Position numbers and translations under genes: made by a program. A DNA stretch of 21,109 nt from Gardnerella vaginalis (lineage in GTDB: Bacteria; Actinomycetota; Actinomycetes; Actinomycetales; Bifidobacteriaceae), in the NCBI RefSeq assembly GCF_001563665.1, contig NZ_KQ961872.1:68609-89717 (forward strand), given 5' to 3'. Under the pieces are notes generated by a model, which made no database searches, was not told the origin of the DNA, and saw only the letters and a list, made by a program, of their open reading frames with translations. Shown piece by piece: positions 1 through 5,859 of this stretch. Numbering within the stretch: the first letter of the stretch is position 1; every line of letters begins with the position of its first letter.

Positions 1-34
1 AAATTGCAAAAATCGCAAAATCTGCCACGATAAC
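1..34. repeat. Palindromic repeat, copy A (cut by window edge)
   Basis: The right arm TGCCACGATAAC (23-34) follows an A-rich loop with GCAAAAA-type repeats. It matches the copies at 2288-2334 and 5059-5105; the left arm GTTATCGTGGCA would lie just outside the window. The copy sits just downstream of the small membrane protein gene that ends at 48. Confidence 0.75.
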
Positions 35-47
35 TCATTTTTGTATT

Positions 48-221
48 TTATAAGTCCTGTAACGCAATTCTTTTATCTTCTGCAGACTGCTTAGATGACT
101 TATCGTCTTTCTTAAGAGAATGCGCATAGCGAATAAGACTTCTTGCAATAAATAACACTAATACGCATATAGCAAGTACAATAAGAATGTCAATTATCGG
201 ACCAAATAATGCATAGCTCAT
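48..221 (-). CDS. Small single-pass membrane protein, 57 aa
   Basis: This short frame reads MSYALFGPIIDILIVLAICV at its start. It has one hydrophobic segment (about residues 6-27) followed by a strongly charged tail (RSLIRYAHSLKKDD, ending AEDKRIALQDL), so it is probably a membrane anchor with a cytoplasmic tail. Its ATG overlaps the stop codon of the upstream DUF2089-like gene in an ATGA arrangement, which indicates translational coupling and a shared function. I do not recognise a named family. The coupling and clean membrane topology make it likely to be real despite its length. A role as membrane partner of the upstream HTH-like protein is inference. Confidence 0.7.
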   Translation of the reverse strand: MSYALFGPIIDILIVLAICVLVLFIARSLIRYAHSLKKDDKSSKQSAEDKRIALQDL

Positions 222-511
222 GATTCATCCTTTCTTTTTCTATATTCATTTATGAGTGTTCGAGCTGTGTCAACATCGTATTTATCGTCAATAGCAAGAC
301 TCTTTACTAAAAGAACGAACGTGTCTTCTGGTTCATTGTCGCTTATGCGCAGTTTTTCAATGAGCCTGTTAAGCATGATTCTCATCGTTGGGTAAGAGAC
401 TTGATACATTTGCGACATTTCTTTTAACGATCCAGACGATAATACAAAGTTCTTTATAAACGACATGTCTTCGTCTGTGAGATTAGCCATCCATCTTGGA
501 ATATGATCCAT
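218..511 (-). CDS. DUF2089-like HTH protein
   Basis: This 97-residue protein begins MDHIPRWMANLTDEDMSFIK. Its middle (about residues 25-55, FVLSSGSLKEMSQMYQVSYP followed by TMRIMLNRLIEKL) has the pattern of a helix-turn-helix in which 'SGSLKEMSQMYQVSYPT' matches DUF2089-family proteins. The C-terminal part (DTFVLLVKSLAIDDKYDVD) is acidic to mixed. No enzyme motif is seen; DNA binding is likely from the HTH but untested. The start is supported by AAAGGGGTGAT directly before ATG. It is expressed from the promoter at 565-593 and its stop overlaps the start of the 57-aa membrane protein. It may regulate itself and signal to or from that membrane partner (inference). Confidence 0.8.
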   Translation of the reverse strand: MDHIPRWMANLTDEDMSFIKNFVLSSGSLKEMSQMYQVSYPTMRIMLNRLIEKLRISDNEPEDTFVLLVKSLAIDDKYDVDTARTLINEYRKRKDES

Positions 512-533
512 ATCACCCCTTTCTTCAGCCTAT

Positions 534-556
534 AAACTTTAATTAAATTAAACTTT
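534..556. repeat. Direct repeats in the DUF2089-like leader
   Basis: AAACTTT occurs at 534-540 and 550-556 within an AT-only stretch just downstream of the expected transcription start. It could be an autoregulatory site, but AT-rich sequence makes chance repeats common. Confidence 0.25.
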
Positions 557-564
557 TATTAAAA

Positions 565-593
565 ATATTAAAGTCACTGTATGATTTTGTCAA
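565..593 (-). promoter_or_regulatory. Sigma-70-type promoter of the DUF2089-like operon
   Basis: On the minus strand a perfect -35 TTGACA (588-593) is followed after exactly 17 bases by TAATAT (565-570). Transcription would start near 558 and run into the gene beginning at 511. The GCGACA motif cluster at 621-660 lies immediately upstream of the -35. Confidence 0.8.
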
Positions 594-620
594 GAATAAG
601 CATGAGAAATATGATACAAA

Positions 621-660
621 GCGACATTTTTATGTCGCCAAAATTGTCGCTTTGTCGCCA
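621..660. repeat. GCGACA/TGTCGC motif cluster with hairpin
   Basis: GCGACAT-TTTT-ATGTCGC (621-638) is a perfect 7-bp hairpin. It is followed by two more TGTCGC motifs (at about 646 and 654), giving four GCGACA/TGTCGC half sites in 40 bases. The same hairpin recurs at 729-746. The cluster lies 28-67 bases upstream of the DUF2089-like -35, so it may be a regulator binding array or a second terminator. Confidence 0.6.
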
Positions 661-728
661 GCGCAAATAATAGAGATACGCAATAAATGGCGAGAAATCA
701 ACATTTATGATAACCTCATAAAAATAAC

Positions 729-746
729 GCGACATTTTTATGTCGC
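729..746 (-). terminator. Probable intrinsic terminator after abiEii
   Basis: GCGACAT-AAAA-ATGTCGC forms a 7-bp stem with a 4-base loop. On the minus strand it is followed by GTTATTTTT and begins 15 bases after the abiEii stop. The stem is short but well placed. The 18-base hairpin is identical to the one at 621-638. Confidence 0.6.
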
Positions 747-761
747 CAATGGGTACAAAAT

Positions 762-1607
762 TTAGTCATTTTGCTTAGCATTAAGAACGTTCAATAAGTT
801 TATAATTTCATCGAGTACGCTTGAAAATGTTATTCCTTTCGTATAGCTATATTTTTTCGAATAATTTTGCCACTGTTGATTTTGCGTATAATCAGTTTTA
901 AAAGACTCTAGAAGCTTAATTATCTTATTAAAATCTAATTCTGTTTCACGATATAAGAAAGTTCTTTGGCAAGCTATCACTAATTGCGAAAAATCAATAT
1001 CATTCTTTTTTAATTTTAAAAGAATAAAAATATCATAAAAATCTTTACTGCGACTATTTAAAAAATTGCGTGAATAAATAGTCTGGAGCTTTTCCGCTAA
1101 TATACTTTCAACGTTATAAGCAATAATTGGGAATGTTTCATCAGTAAAAATAGCTTTATAGTAGTAATTTATTGGCTGTGGCGTAACAACATCACCAGTA
1201 GCAATATCCAAATGAACAATTTGTTTAATATTTTCCAGCTCACACAAAATTGTTGCGCGATACCCTCCATAATCATCGCTTTCTTTAATAGCTATAATAG
1301 ACTGAATAGAAAAACTTATATCATCTTTTGAATCTGCAAAAACTTCTGTTAGTTGTTTTTTAACTTTTTCTTCTGAAAGTTCCATTTTATGAAACTGAAA
1401 GTCAATATCCACCGTACTGCGGGAATTGATACCTATTATGTTTGACAGAAGGAATCCACCTTTGAAAACATAGTGATTTGAATAATGACTTTGGCTTAAT
1501 CTTTTCAAAATAACTTCAAGAAAATAATAAGTCATAACAGAATTAAATGTTAAACCAGTCTTTTCGGACATTTTATGACACAATGCTGTCAGTTTTGCTT
1601 TATTCAC
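762..1607 (-). CDS. abiEii: AbiEii-type nucleotidyltransferase toxin
   Basis: This 281-residue protein belongs to the COG2253/AbiEii nucleotidyltransferase superfamily and is of typical length. The signature motifs are visible: FKGGFLL (residues 48-54; glycine-rich motif), STVDIDF (64-70; the D67-x-D69 metal pair), VESILAEKLQTI (166-177; K173 probable nucleotide contact) and SKDFYDIF (187-194). In known AbiE systems the toxin is a GTP-binding or tRNA-modifying NTase that causes reversible growth arrest and is neutralised by AbiEi (family knowledge). It starts at a GTG that overlaps the abiEi stop by four bases (GTGA), so the two are co-translated. No inactivating change is seen. The gene looks more AT-rich than the iron operon, consistent with horizontal transfer (impression). 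Confidence 0.9.
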   Translation of the reverse strand: MNKAKLTALCHKMSEKTGLTFNSVMTYYFLEVILKRLSQSHYSNHYVFKGGFLLSNIIGINSRSTVDIDFQFHKMELSEEKVKKQLTEVFADSKDDISFSIQSIIAIKESDDYGGYRATILCELENIKQIVHLDIATGDVVTPQPINYYYKAIFTDETFPIIAYNVESILAEKLQTIYSRNFLNSRSKDFYDIFILLKLKKNDIDFSQLVIACQRTFLYRETELDFNKIIKLLESFKTDYTQNQQWQNYSKKYSYTKGITFSSVLDEIINLLNVLNAKQND

Positions 1608-2194
1608 AGTAGCACTTCCAGTGTTTGCTTAACTTTATTGGATATATTCATTTTTGTTGCATACTCATGAAGTTTTATAAGATCTTTCCCGTTATACTTA
1701 CTATAAGCTTGAAGAGTTTTAACAAAGAGTTCAGAATCAATGCTGTTTCTGTTTATTATAAAATCACAAATAATACGTTCAAAATCATAGACACGTACTT
1801 CATTCCCCATTGGGGTAGCCGTTTTAGTAACGCCTAACTTGCTATACAATCTTGAAACCCAATGAATAGCTAAATTTGAGGGTGGATTATTAAAACGATA
1901 TCCTCTAGGAACGCTTACTTCAAAATGTTGTGGAATTTCATCTGTAAAACCTTGAAGATAAAGAGCTGAAACATAAGAGAATACGGCCTGTGGATAACGA
2001 TATTGAAAGAAGTAATATTCGTCATAATCACCATTGGAAGAGAGAAAAATCCCCCTTTCAATTCGATTAAGAACACCTTCGTCTTTCAAACGAGTTAAAT
2101 ATATAGTTGGAATATCTAATGTTTTACAATCCTTGTATGTAATTATTCCATGATTATTATCTAAATAGTTAAGGAGTATCTCTTTGTTTGACAC
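1604..2194 (-). CDS. abiEi: AbiEi-type antitoxin and repressor
   Basis: This 196-residue protein has an N-terminal winged-helix region (about residues 1-50, ILLNYLDNNHGIITYKDCKT then LKDEGVLNRIERGIF). The larger C-terminal part (FSYVSALYLQGFTDEIP, FEVSVPRGYRF, VRVYDFERIICDFI) is typical of the AbiEi antitoxin family. In characterised systems the N-terminal domain binds inverted repeats in the promoter and the C-terminal domain is needed for antitoxicity. The start is a GTG at 2194, supported by GTGAGG five bases upstream; there is no equally good ATG. The gene is directly followed by abiEii with a GTGA overlap. Its promoter and dyad operator lie at 2210-2256, consistent with negative autoregulation. 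Confidence 0.88.
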   Translation of the reverse strand: MSNKEILLNYLDNNHGIITYKDCKTLDIPTIYLTRLKDEGVLNRIERGIFLSSNGDYDEYYFFQYRYPQAVFSYVSALYLQGFTDEIPQHFEVSVPRGYRFNNPPSNLAIHWVSRLYSKLGVTKTATPMGNEVRVYDFERIICDFIINRNSIDSELFVKTLQAYSKYNGKDLIKLHEYATKMNISNKVKQTLEVLL

Positions 2195-2209
2195 AATAGC
2201 CTCACTTCT

Positions 2210-2256
2210 GTTGCTTTCATACTAATATTTTATATTTTTTGTAGTGTAAAAGCAAC
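2210..2256 (-). promoter_or_regulatory. abiE promoter embedded in an inverted-repeat operator
   Basis: Minus-strand -35 TTGCTT (2250-2255) and -10 TAAAAT (2227-2232) are spaced by 17 bases. A 15-base inverted repeat (left arm GTTGCTTTCATACTA at 2210-2224, right arm TAGTGTAAAAGCAAC at 2242-2256; 13 of 15 positions complementary) has one arm covering the -35 and the other at the transcription start. This is the expected geometry for AbiEi autorepression. Confidence 0.75.
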
Positions 2257-2287
2257 AAAGAATTGCAACGCTATATTTTTTAAGCAC

Positions 2288-2334
2288 GTTATCGTGGCAA
2301 AAATTGCAAAATTAGCAAAAACTGCCACGATAAC
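2288..2334. repeat. Palindromic repeat, copy B (complete)
   Basis: The left arm GTTATCGTGGCA (2288-2299) and right arm TGCCACGATAAC (2323-2334) are perfect 12-bp inverted repeats around a 23-base A-rich loop. The loop carries GCAAAA units every 9-10 bases. The element is not followed by a T-run, so it does not look like an ordinary terminator. It lies in the divergent interval between abiEi and the PH-like gene. Confidence 0.85.
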
Positions 2335-2421
2335 TCCATAAGTACGTCTCTACTTAAAAATAATTCCAAAACGGAAATATCCTTAAATATTGATTGTTGG
2401 AAACATACAAACTGCTAATAG

Positions 2422-2448
2422 TAAAAGTTTTTAAAAGTTTTCTAAAAG
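2422..2448. repeat. Helically phased TAAAAG repeats
   Basis: TAAAAGTTT occurs at 2422-2430 and 2432-2440, and TAAAAG again at 2443-2448, at 10-11-base spacing. They sit about 30-55 bases upstream of the -35 at 2477. They could be an activator site or an UP-like A/T tract for the downstream regulatory genes. Confidence 0.45.
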
Positions 2449-2460
2449 CACTATCGTTAA

Positions 2461-2505
2461 AAATAGGTACGCCTATTTGTGTAGATAAAATCTGCACGTT
2501 AGTAT
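2461..2505 (+). promoter_or_regulatory. Promoter and palindromic operator of the PH-like/two-component genes
   Basis: A -35 TTGTGT (2477-2482) is separated by 17 bases from -10 TAGTAT (2500-2505). The perfect palindrome AAATAGG-TACG-CCTATTT (2461-2478) touches the -35, a position suited to a regulator. Transcription would start near 2512, 36 bases before the ATG at 2548. Confidence 0.6.
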
Positions 2506-2547
2506 GTTGATAATTTACAAAACAAGAATCACGAGTAGGTGCTTATT

Positions 2548-3009
2548 ATGACTAATCCTTTGCGCGGTATACGAGAAGAGGATATTGTTGAGTACTTTAA
2601 AGCGCATAATCTTTCAGTTGGTAAAACGTATGTGCTTACTATGAAGTACGACCCTTGGTGGAAAGATTTAATCAAACTATTTTTATTACCTCGATTATTC
2701 TATGTAGCGCAAAGCGTTGATGCGCGTATTGTTGCCGCCACTGATAATGAGTTTATTGTTGTTAATCCGAATGCCATTTTAGGCTCGGGCAATCTAGCTA
2801 AATTAGACGATAAGCATCTTCATCGCATTACGTGGAATCAACTCACTAATTTTGAAGTTATAAATAAGCCAACAACTCAAATAATTCGCTTTACTGTCAA
2901 TAGTAAAACCGAAGAATGGAGTGTGCCAACGGAAAGTGCTAGCGTATGGCACTTTAATGTGTACAATCTTGATAATTTGAGAAAAACAATACAATCGCAC
3001 ATCTCTTGA
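2548..3009 (+). CDS. Hypothetical protein, possible PH-like fold
   Basis: The product is 153 residues (MTNPLRGIREEDIVEYFKAH...). I chose the ATG at 2548 over an in-frame GTG at 2539 because AGGTG sits about seven bases before it. After a short helical start there is an amphipathic or hydrophobic patch (PWWKDLIKLFLLPRLFYVAQ). Then comes an alternating strand-rich region (ARIVAATDNEFIVVNPNA, ITWNQLTNFEVI, IIRFTVNSKTEEWSVP) and a final helix (VYNLDNLRKTIQSHIS). Strands followed by one C-terminal helix resemble bacterial PH-like domains, but no decisive motif is present, so the function is unknown. It lies 34 bases before the response regulator in the same direction and is probably in that operon. 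Confidence 0.75.
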   Translation: MTNPLRGIREEDIVEYFKAHNLSVGKTYVLTMKYDPWWKDLIKLFLLPRLFYVAQSVDARIVAATDNEFIVVNPNAILGSGNLAKLDDKHLHRITWNQLTNFEVINKPTTQIIRFTVNSKTEEWSVPTESASVWHFNVYNLDNLRKTIQSHIS

Positions 3010-3043
3010 TAAGTGGATTCCCAAACAAGATACCATATATTGT

Positions 3044-3697
3044 ATGAACACTACTTACGCAATTGTTGATAATGACACGCTTGTATTGCGATATATGCAA
3101 CTTCTTCTAAAAAGTCGTTTGCCTGAAAACTTTGTTTGTGCATGGATGTGTTCTTCTGCAAAACAAGCTATTCATCGTTGCGTTACAGAAAATACTCCTG
3201 ACATACTTTTAGTAGATATGTCAATGAGAGAAATGAGTGGCGTTGATGTAATTAAAGCAATTCGCGAGCGCAATAGCAATATTGTTTTAATTGGCATTAC
3301 TTCCTACATGTTAGATGAATACGTATTGCAAGTTGCTAAGTCGGGTGGTCAAGCGTTAGTGCATAAAGACAATTTATCAGACGTAGTTGCAGCTATACAA
3401 TCGCGCACAACAAGCTATGGGTGTCCAGAATTGCCACAATATATTGACTATTTTCACACTCCGCAAGAATCATTTAATATGATTTCTCAACTTCCGAAGA
3501 CTTCAGTTTTGTCTCCTCAAGAATCGGAAATTATGCGCTTGTGCAAACAGGGATCTTCTACGAAAGAGATTGCAGATCAGCTTAATGTGAAAGTTTCAAC
3601 AGTCAACACGCATTTACGGCGTATTTATGGAAAACTTCACGTCCGAAGTCGAATGCAGGCGCTTGCTGCGCTCGCAAAATATTCGCATGACATATAA
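3044..3697 (+). CDS. NarL/FixJ-family response regulator
   Basis: This 217-residue regulator has a receiver domain (about 1-122) and a LuxR-type HTH (about 155-211). The likely phospho-acceptor is D58 in LLVDMSM; the switch Thr is in GITSY (T86) and the conserved Lys in VHKDN (K108). The acidic pocket reads VDNDTLV, with Asn10 where a second Asp/Glu is usual; Asp11 may compensate. The output domain shows LSPQESEIMRLC, SSTKEIADQLNV and STVNTHLRRIYGKL, the classic GerE pattern. The kinase follows 34 bases later. The start ATG at 3044 has only a weak Shine-Dalgarno, so translation may depend on coupling. Target genes are not known; neighbouring genes and the PH-like protein are the first candidates. 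Confidence 0.92.
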   Translation: MNTTYAIVDNDTLVLRYMQLLLKSRLPENFVCAWMCSSAKQAIHRCVTENTPDILLVDMSMREMSGVDVIKAIRERNSNIVLIGITSYMLDEYVLQVAKSGGQALVHKDNLSDVVAAIQSRTTSYGCPELPQYIDYFHTPQESFNMISQLPKTSVLSPQESEIMRLCKQGSSTKEIADQLNVKVSTVNTHLRRIYGKLHVRSRMQALAALAKYSHDI

Positions 3698-3731
3698 CGT
3701 GTAAGAAATTAACGTGTAAAAGTAGGTAGTT

Positions 3732-4904
3732 ATGAAATTATTAACGCGTATGATCAATTTTTTGCCGCATGATGCTTGGCAGAAAATTGGAATTGGTGCA
3801 ATCATAAGTTGTACTTTGATTCTTGAAATTTGTTTCTATAATAATCTTCATTACTACTCTAATTGTCATGCAATTGCGGTTGAAATAGTATGGATTGTAA
3901 TCTGCTTATGCATTGCAATATGGCCTCGTAAAGCATCTTTTATTGTGCTTATTTGGATGCCGTTGGTAATTATTGCGCCAAATATCAACTATTCATCTAT
4001 GATGCTTACCATATTGATTTGTTTGGCAATTGCTGTAATTACTCAACCTTGGTACACAGCGCTTTCTTCTTGCGGGGTATCTTCATGGTTATTTATTATA
4101 TGCGATTTTCAAAACGCTTATGTGTTGGGGTGGTGGCTTCTTATCACTCTTATTTCTAGCGCAATTGTAAAATACTATATTTCTACTATTCACCAGCAAC
4201 AGGAACAGTTATTTGCACAGCGTTACAACGTTTTTCAAAAATATACCACTATTGCAGCAATTCGCATGCACGATGAAGTAACTAATGAGCTTTCCAGCAT
4301 TATGATAATGGCACAACAATCTATTGAACCTCAAACAACTCATGACCAAGAGAATGAAAATTCGCGAGAGATTCTTCAACGTGCTACTACAACTGTTCAT
4401 AGAGCACGTAATATTATTTCTCTTCTTGACAATGCTGCAACTGCAAGCACTGGCGATGTTATGCAATCGACTACATGTTATAAAGATTTTTGCACAGGCT
4501 TACGTGTTTTATTTGACTGTGAACAAAAGTCATTTGAAAAGCTTGGTTATATTGGTTCCATTGATTTGAGTAGTGATTTAGCTGCTGAAGATTCTAGGTC
4601 AATCCATTTGCCTTTTGAAGAATGTGCTCAAATTGAATATATTTGCAGAGAACTGCTTGCGAACGTAAAAAAGCATGCTGCAAAGCCTAAAGAATACGCT
4701 ATGAATGTAATGCTTAATGACCATGAATGTCATATTACGTGTATAAATAGTGCGCAACGCGGTATTCTTGCTAACTTGCAATTAGGATATGGACTGCGTT
4801 TTCATAAGATGCTTGCGGAACAAGTTGGCGGAACTTTTAAAGTTATTGAAGATGGCGATTCGTGGATTATTAATGTACACGTTCCACTTCATGTAGAGAA
4901 ATAG
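3732..4904 (+). CDS. HisKA_3-type sensor histidine kinase
   Basis: This 390-residue kinase has an N-terminal membrane domain of about five hydrophobic segments (residues 20-148) with little external sequence. This suggests sensing within the membrane or of cell-envelope state. The DHp region carries RMHDEVTNELS with probable phospho-His H180. The ATPase domain has an N box (CRELLANVKKHA, N311) and a glycine-rich GYGLRFHKMLAEQVGG (353-367). The usual DxGxG motif is replaced by INSAQRG, a degenerate form seen in some members. The start has AGTAGG five bases upstream. It pairs with the preceding regulator. A direct repeat of TAACGTGTAA (3695-3704, 3710-3719) lies between the two genes. Confidence 0.9.
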   Translation: MKLLTRMINFLPHDAWQKIGIGAIISCTLILEICFYNNLHYYSNCHAIAVEIVWIVICLCIAIWPRKASFIVLIWMPLVIIAPNINYSSMMLTILICLAIAVITQPWYTALSSCGVSSWLFIICDFQNAYVLGWWLLITLISSAIVKYYISTIHQQQEQLFAQRYNVFQKYTTIAAIRMHDEVTNELSSIMIMAQQSIEPQTTHDQENENSREILQRATTTVHRARNIISLLDNAATASTGDVMQSTTCYKDFCTGLRVLFDCEQKSFEKLGYIGSIDLSSDLAAEDSRSIHLPFEECAQIEYICRELLANVKKHAAKPKEYAMNVMLNDHECHITCINSAQRGILANLQLGYGLRFHKMLAEQVGGTFKVIEDGDSWIINVHVPLHVEK

Positions 4905-4911
4905 CCATTGT

Positions 4912-4939
4912 GCAAGAATAACTTATTGTACTTTCTTGC
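4912..4939 (+). terminator. Weak terminator-like hairpin after the sensor kinase
   Basis: GCAAGAA (4912-4918) pairs with TTCTTGC (4933-4939) across a 14-base loop, seven bases after the kinase stop. It is followed only by GCTTT, so termination may be inefficient. Confidence 0.4.
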
Positions 4940-4944
4940 GCTTT

Positions 4945-4983
4945 AATCGAGTACTTAGATCTATTTCAATCGAGTATTTGGAT
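4945..4983. repeat. Direct repeat AATCGAGTAyTTrGAT
   Basis: Two 16-base copies (4945-4960 and 4968-4983) match at 14 positions and are spaced 23 bases apart, about two helical turns. Their role is unknown; a protein binding site is possible. Confidence 0.5.
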
Positions 4984-4996
4984 GCGTTCTTGCGAA

Positions 4997-5023
4997 ACAG
5001 ATTCAAGCAAGCGGTTAATCTGT
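4997..5023. other. Hairpin in the 4905-5436 intergenic region
   Basis: ACAGATT (4997-5003) and AATCTGT (5017-5023) form a perfect 7-bp stem with a 13-base loop. Together with the hairpin at 4912 and the repeat at 5059, this stretch is dense in secondary structure. Confidence 0.35.
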
Positions 5024-5058
5024 GATGCAAAATTCTGTTTTGTTGCTATGTTATAAGA

Positions 5059-5105
5059 GTTATCGTGGCAAAAATTGCAAAAATCGCAAAATCTGCCACT
5101 ACAAC
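5059..5105. repeat. Palindromic repeat, copy C (right arm degraded)
   Basis: The left arm GTTATCGTGGCA (5059-5070) is identical to copy B and the 23-base loop is nearly identical to copy A. The right arm TGCCACTACAAC (5094-5105) has two changes that weaken the stem. The element closes the two-component block on its right side. Confidence 0.8.
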
Positions 5106-5278
5106 ATGCGTCATGTTTACAACGTTAATCAACTATTACAGTGCGCACATTCAATGATTAAAACCAAAATCACACATTTTAATATATTAAATATATTTGA
5201 TTGATATTTACAGCAAAACAATACTCATAACAGCAAAACAACAATTCTAGATACATAAGGCATCGTTTTATGATTTTA
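5106..5278. other. AT-rich intergenic stretch with a phased direct repeat
   Basis: I see no gene here; a 60-codon open frame across the repeat lacks coding character. ACAGCAAAACAA occurs twice (5210-5221 and 5230-5241), spaced exactly 20 bases and centred 40-70 bases upstream of the -35 at 5279. It is therefore a candidate activator site. Confidence 0.4.
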
Positions 5279-5308
5279 TTGACATCAATATAAATGCAAT
5301 AGTAAAAT
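5279..5308 (+). promoter_or_regulatory. Promoter of the 140-aa membrane protein
   Basis: A perfect -35 TTGACA (5279-5284) and -10 TAAAAT (5303-5308) are spaced by 18 bases. The predicted start near 5315 leaves a leader of about 120 bases that contains the alternative hairpins. Confidence 0.75.
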
Positions 5309-5323
5309 TTTCAGTGTGTTGTT

Positions 5324-5372
5324 TAGTTGCACCGTAAAGATGCATGCAACTAGCGCTTTGCTAGTTTCTTTT
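5324..5372 (+). promoter_or_regulatory. Attenuator-like leader with mutually exclusive hairpins
   Basis: TAGTTGCA (5324-5331) pairs with TGCAACTA (5345-5352). The second arm overlaps AACTAGC (5348-5354), which pairs with GCTAGTT (5360-5366) and is followed by TCTTTT, a small terminator-like structure. Both hairpins cannot form at once. This is the layout of an attenuator, although the stems are only 7-8 bp. Confidence 0.4.
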
Positions 5373-5436
5373 ATCAGTACGTGCTAAATATTAAAATTTT
5401 ATGATATTTTTTATTCTTTTATGAAGGAGGTAAATA

Positions 5437-5859
5437 ATGAATTCGTTAAAGGACATTTGTAAACGCAAGTATGCGTGGTTATTATTTATTCCACTTGACG
5501 CAATATGCATACTTACTCTTGCATATAGATATTTTATTAACACATCGAACGCGTATATTTTATATGCCGGTCTTGCATGGACGAGTGTAGTAAATCTTGT
5601 ATTGTTGGCTTGTGTTATTGCATTTTGTCGCGAGCGCAAACGCTGGATAATGTCAATAATATTAGTAGCACTTTTTGTTATATCTACGCTTATTTGCATG
5701 TATGCACAATCATTAGCAGAACTACTACAAGTTCCTATGACAAATTATGCATATTATCCAGGCTCTGAAGTAAATACAATTCTCATATGCTTGAATTTTT
5801 GCGTACATAGCGTATTGGTTATGATTCTTTCTTTTGCTCAGCGCGAGCGCGTTATGTAA
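5437..5859 (+). CDS. Four-helix membrane protein of unknown function
   Basis: This 140-residue integral membrane protein has four predicted transmembrane segments (about residues 13-31, 41-63, 70-91 and 112-133). A basic cytoplasmic loop (CRERKRW) lies between the second and third, and a basic end (QRERVM) follows the fourth. No family motif is recognisable. The start is decided by an almost perfect AAGGAGGT five to six bases before the ATG, and a strong promoter lies 130 bases upstream. Its stop (5857-5859) abuts the stop of the convergent FMN-binding lipoprotein gene with no base between them. Any terminators must therefore lie inside the opposite coding sequence, and the two transcripts probably overlap. 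Confidence 0.75.
   Translation: MNSLKDICKRKYAWLLFIPLDAICILTLAYRYFINTSNAYILYAGLAWTSVVNLVLLACVIAFCRERKRWIMSIILVALFVISTLICMYAQSLAELLQVPMTNYAYYPGSEVNTILICLNFCVHSVLVMILSFAQRERVM

Noticed and set aside
3044..4904. Two-component system as an iron sensor for the adjacent uptake operon
   Set aside because: The genes face the opposite way, are separated by an unrelated gene, and none of the candidate sites upstream is shared with the iron promoter.
1..5105. CRISPR-like array from the repeated palindromic element
   Set aside because: Only three copies, kilobases apart with genes between them, no regular spacers and no cas gene.
5022..5204. Sixty-codon rightward frame across palindromic repeat C
   Set aside because: It runs through the repeat element, has no convincing RBS and its product has no coding-like pattern.
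5324..5372. Named riboswitch class in the leader
   Set aside because: The hairpins are present, but no conserved core of a known riboswitch class is recognisable.
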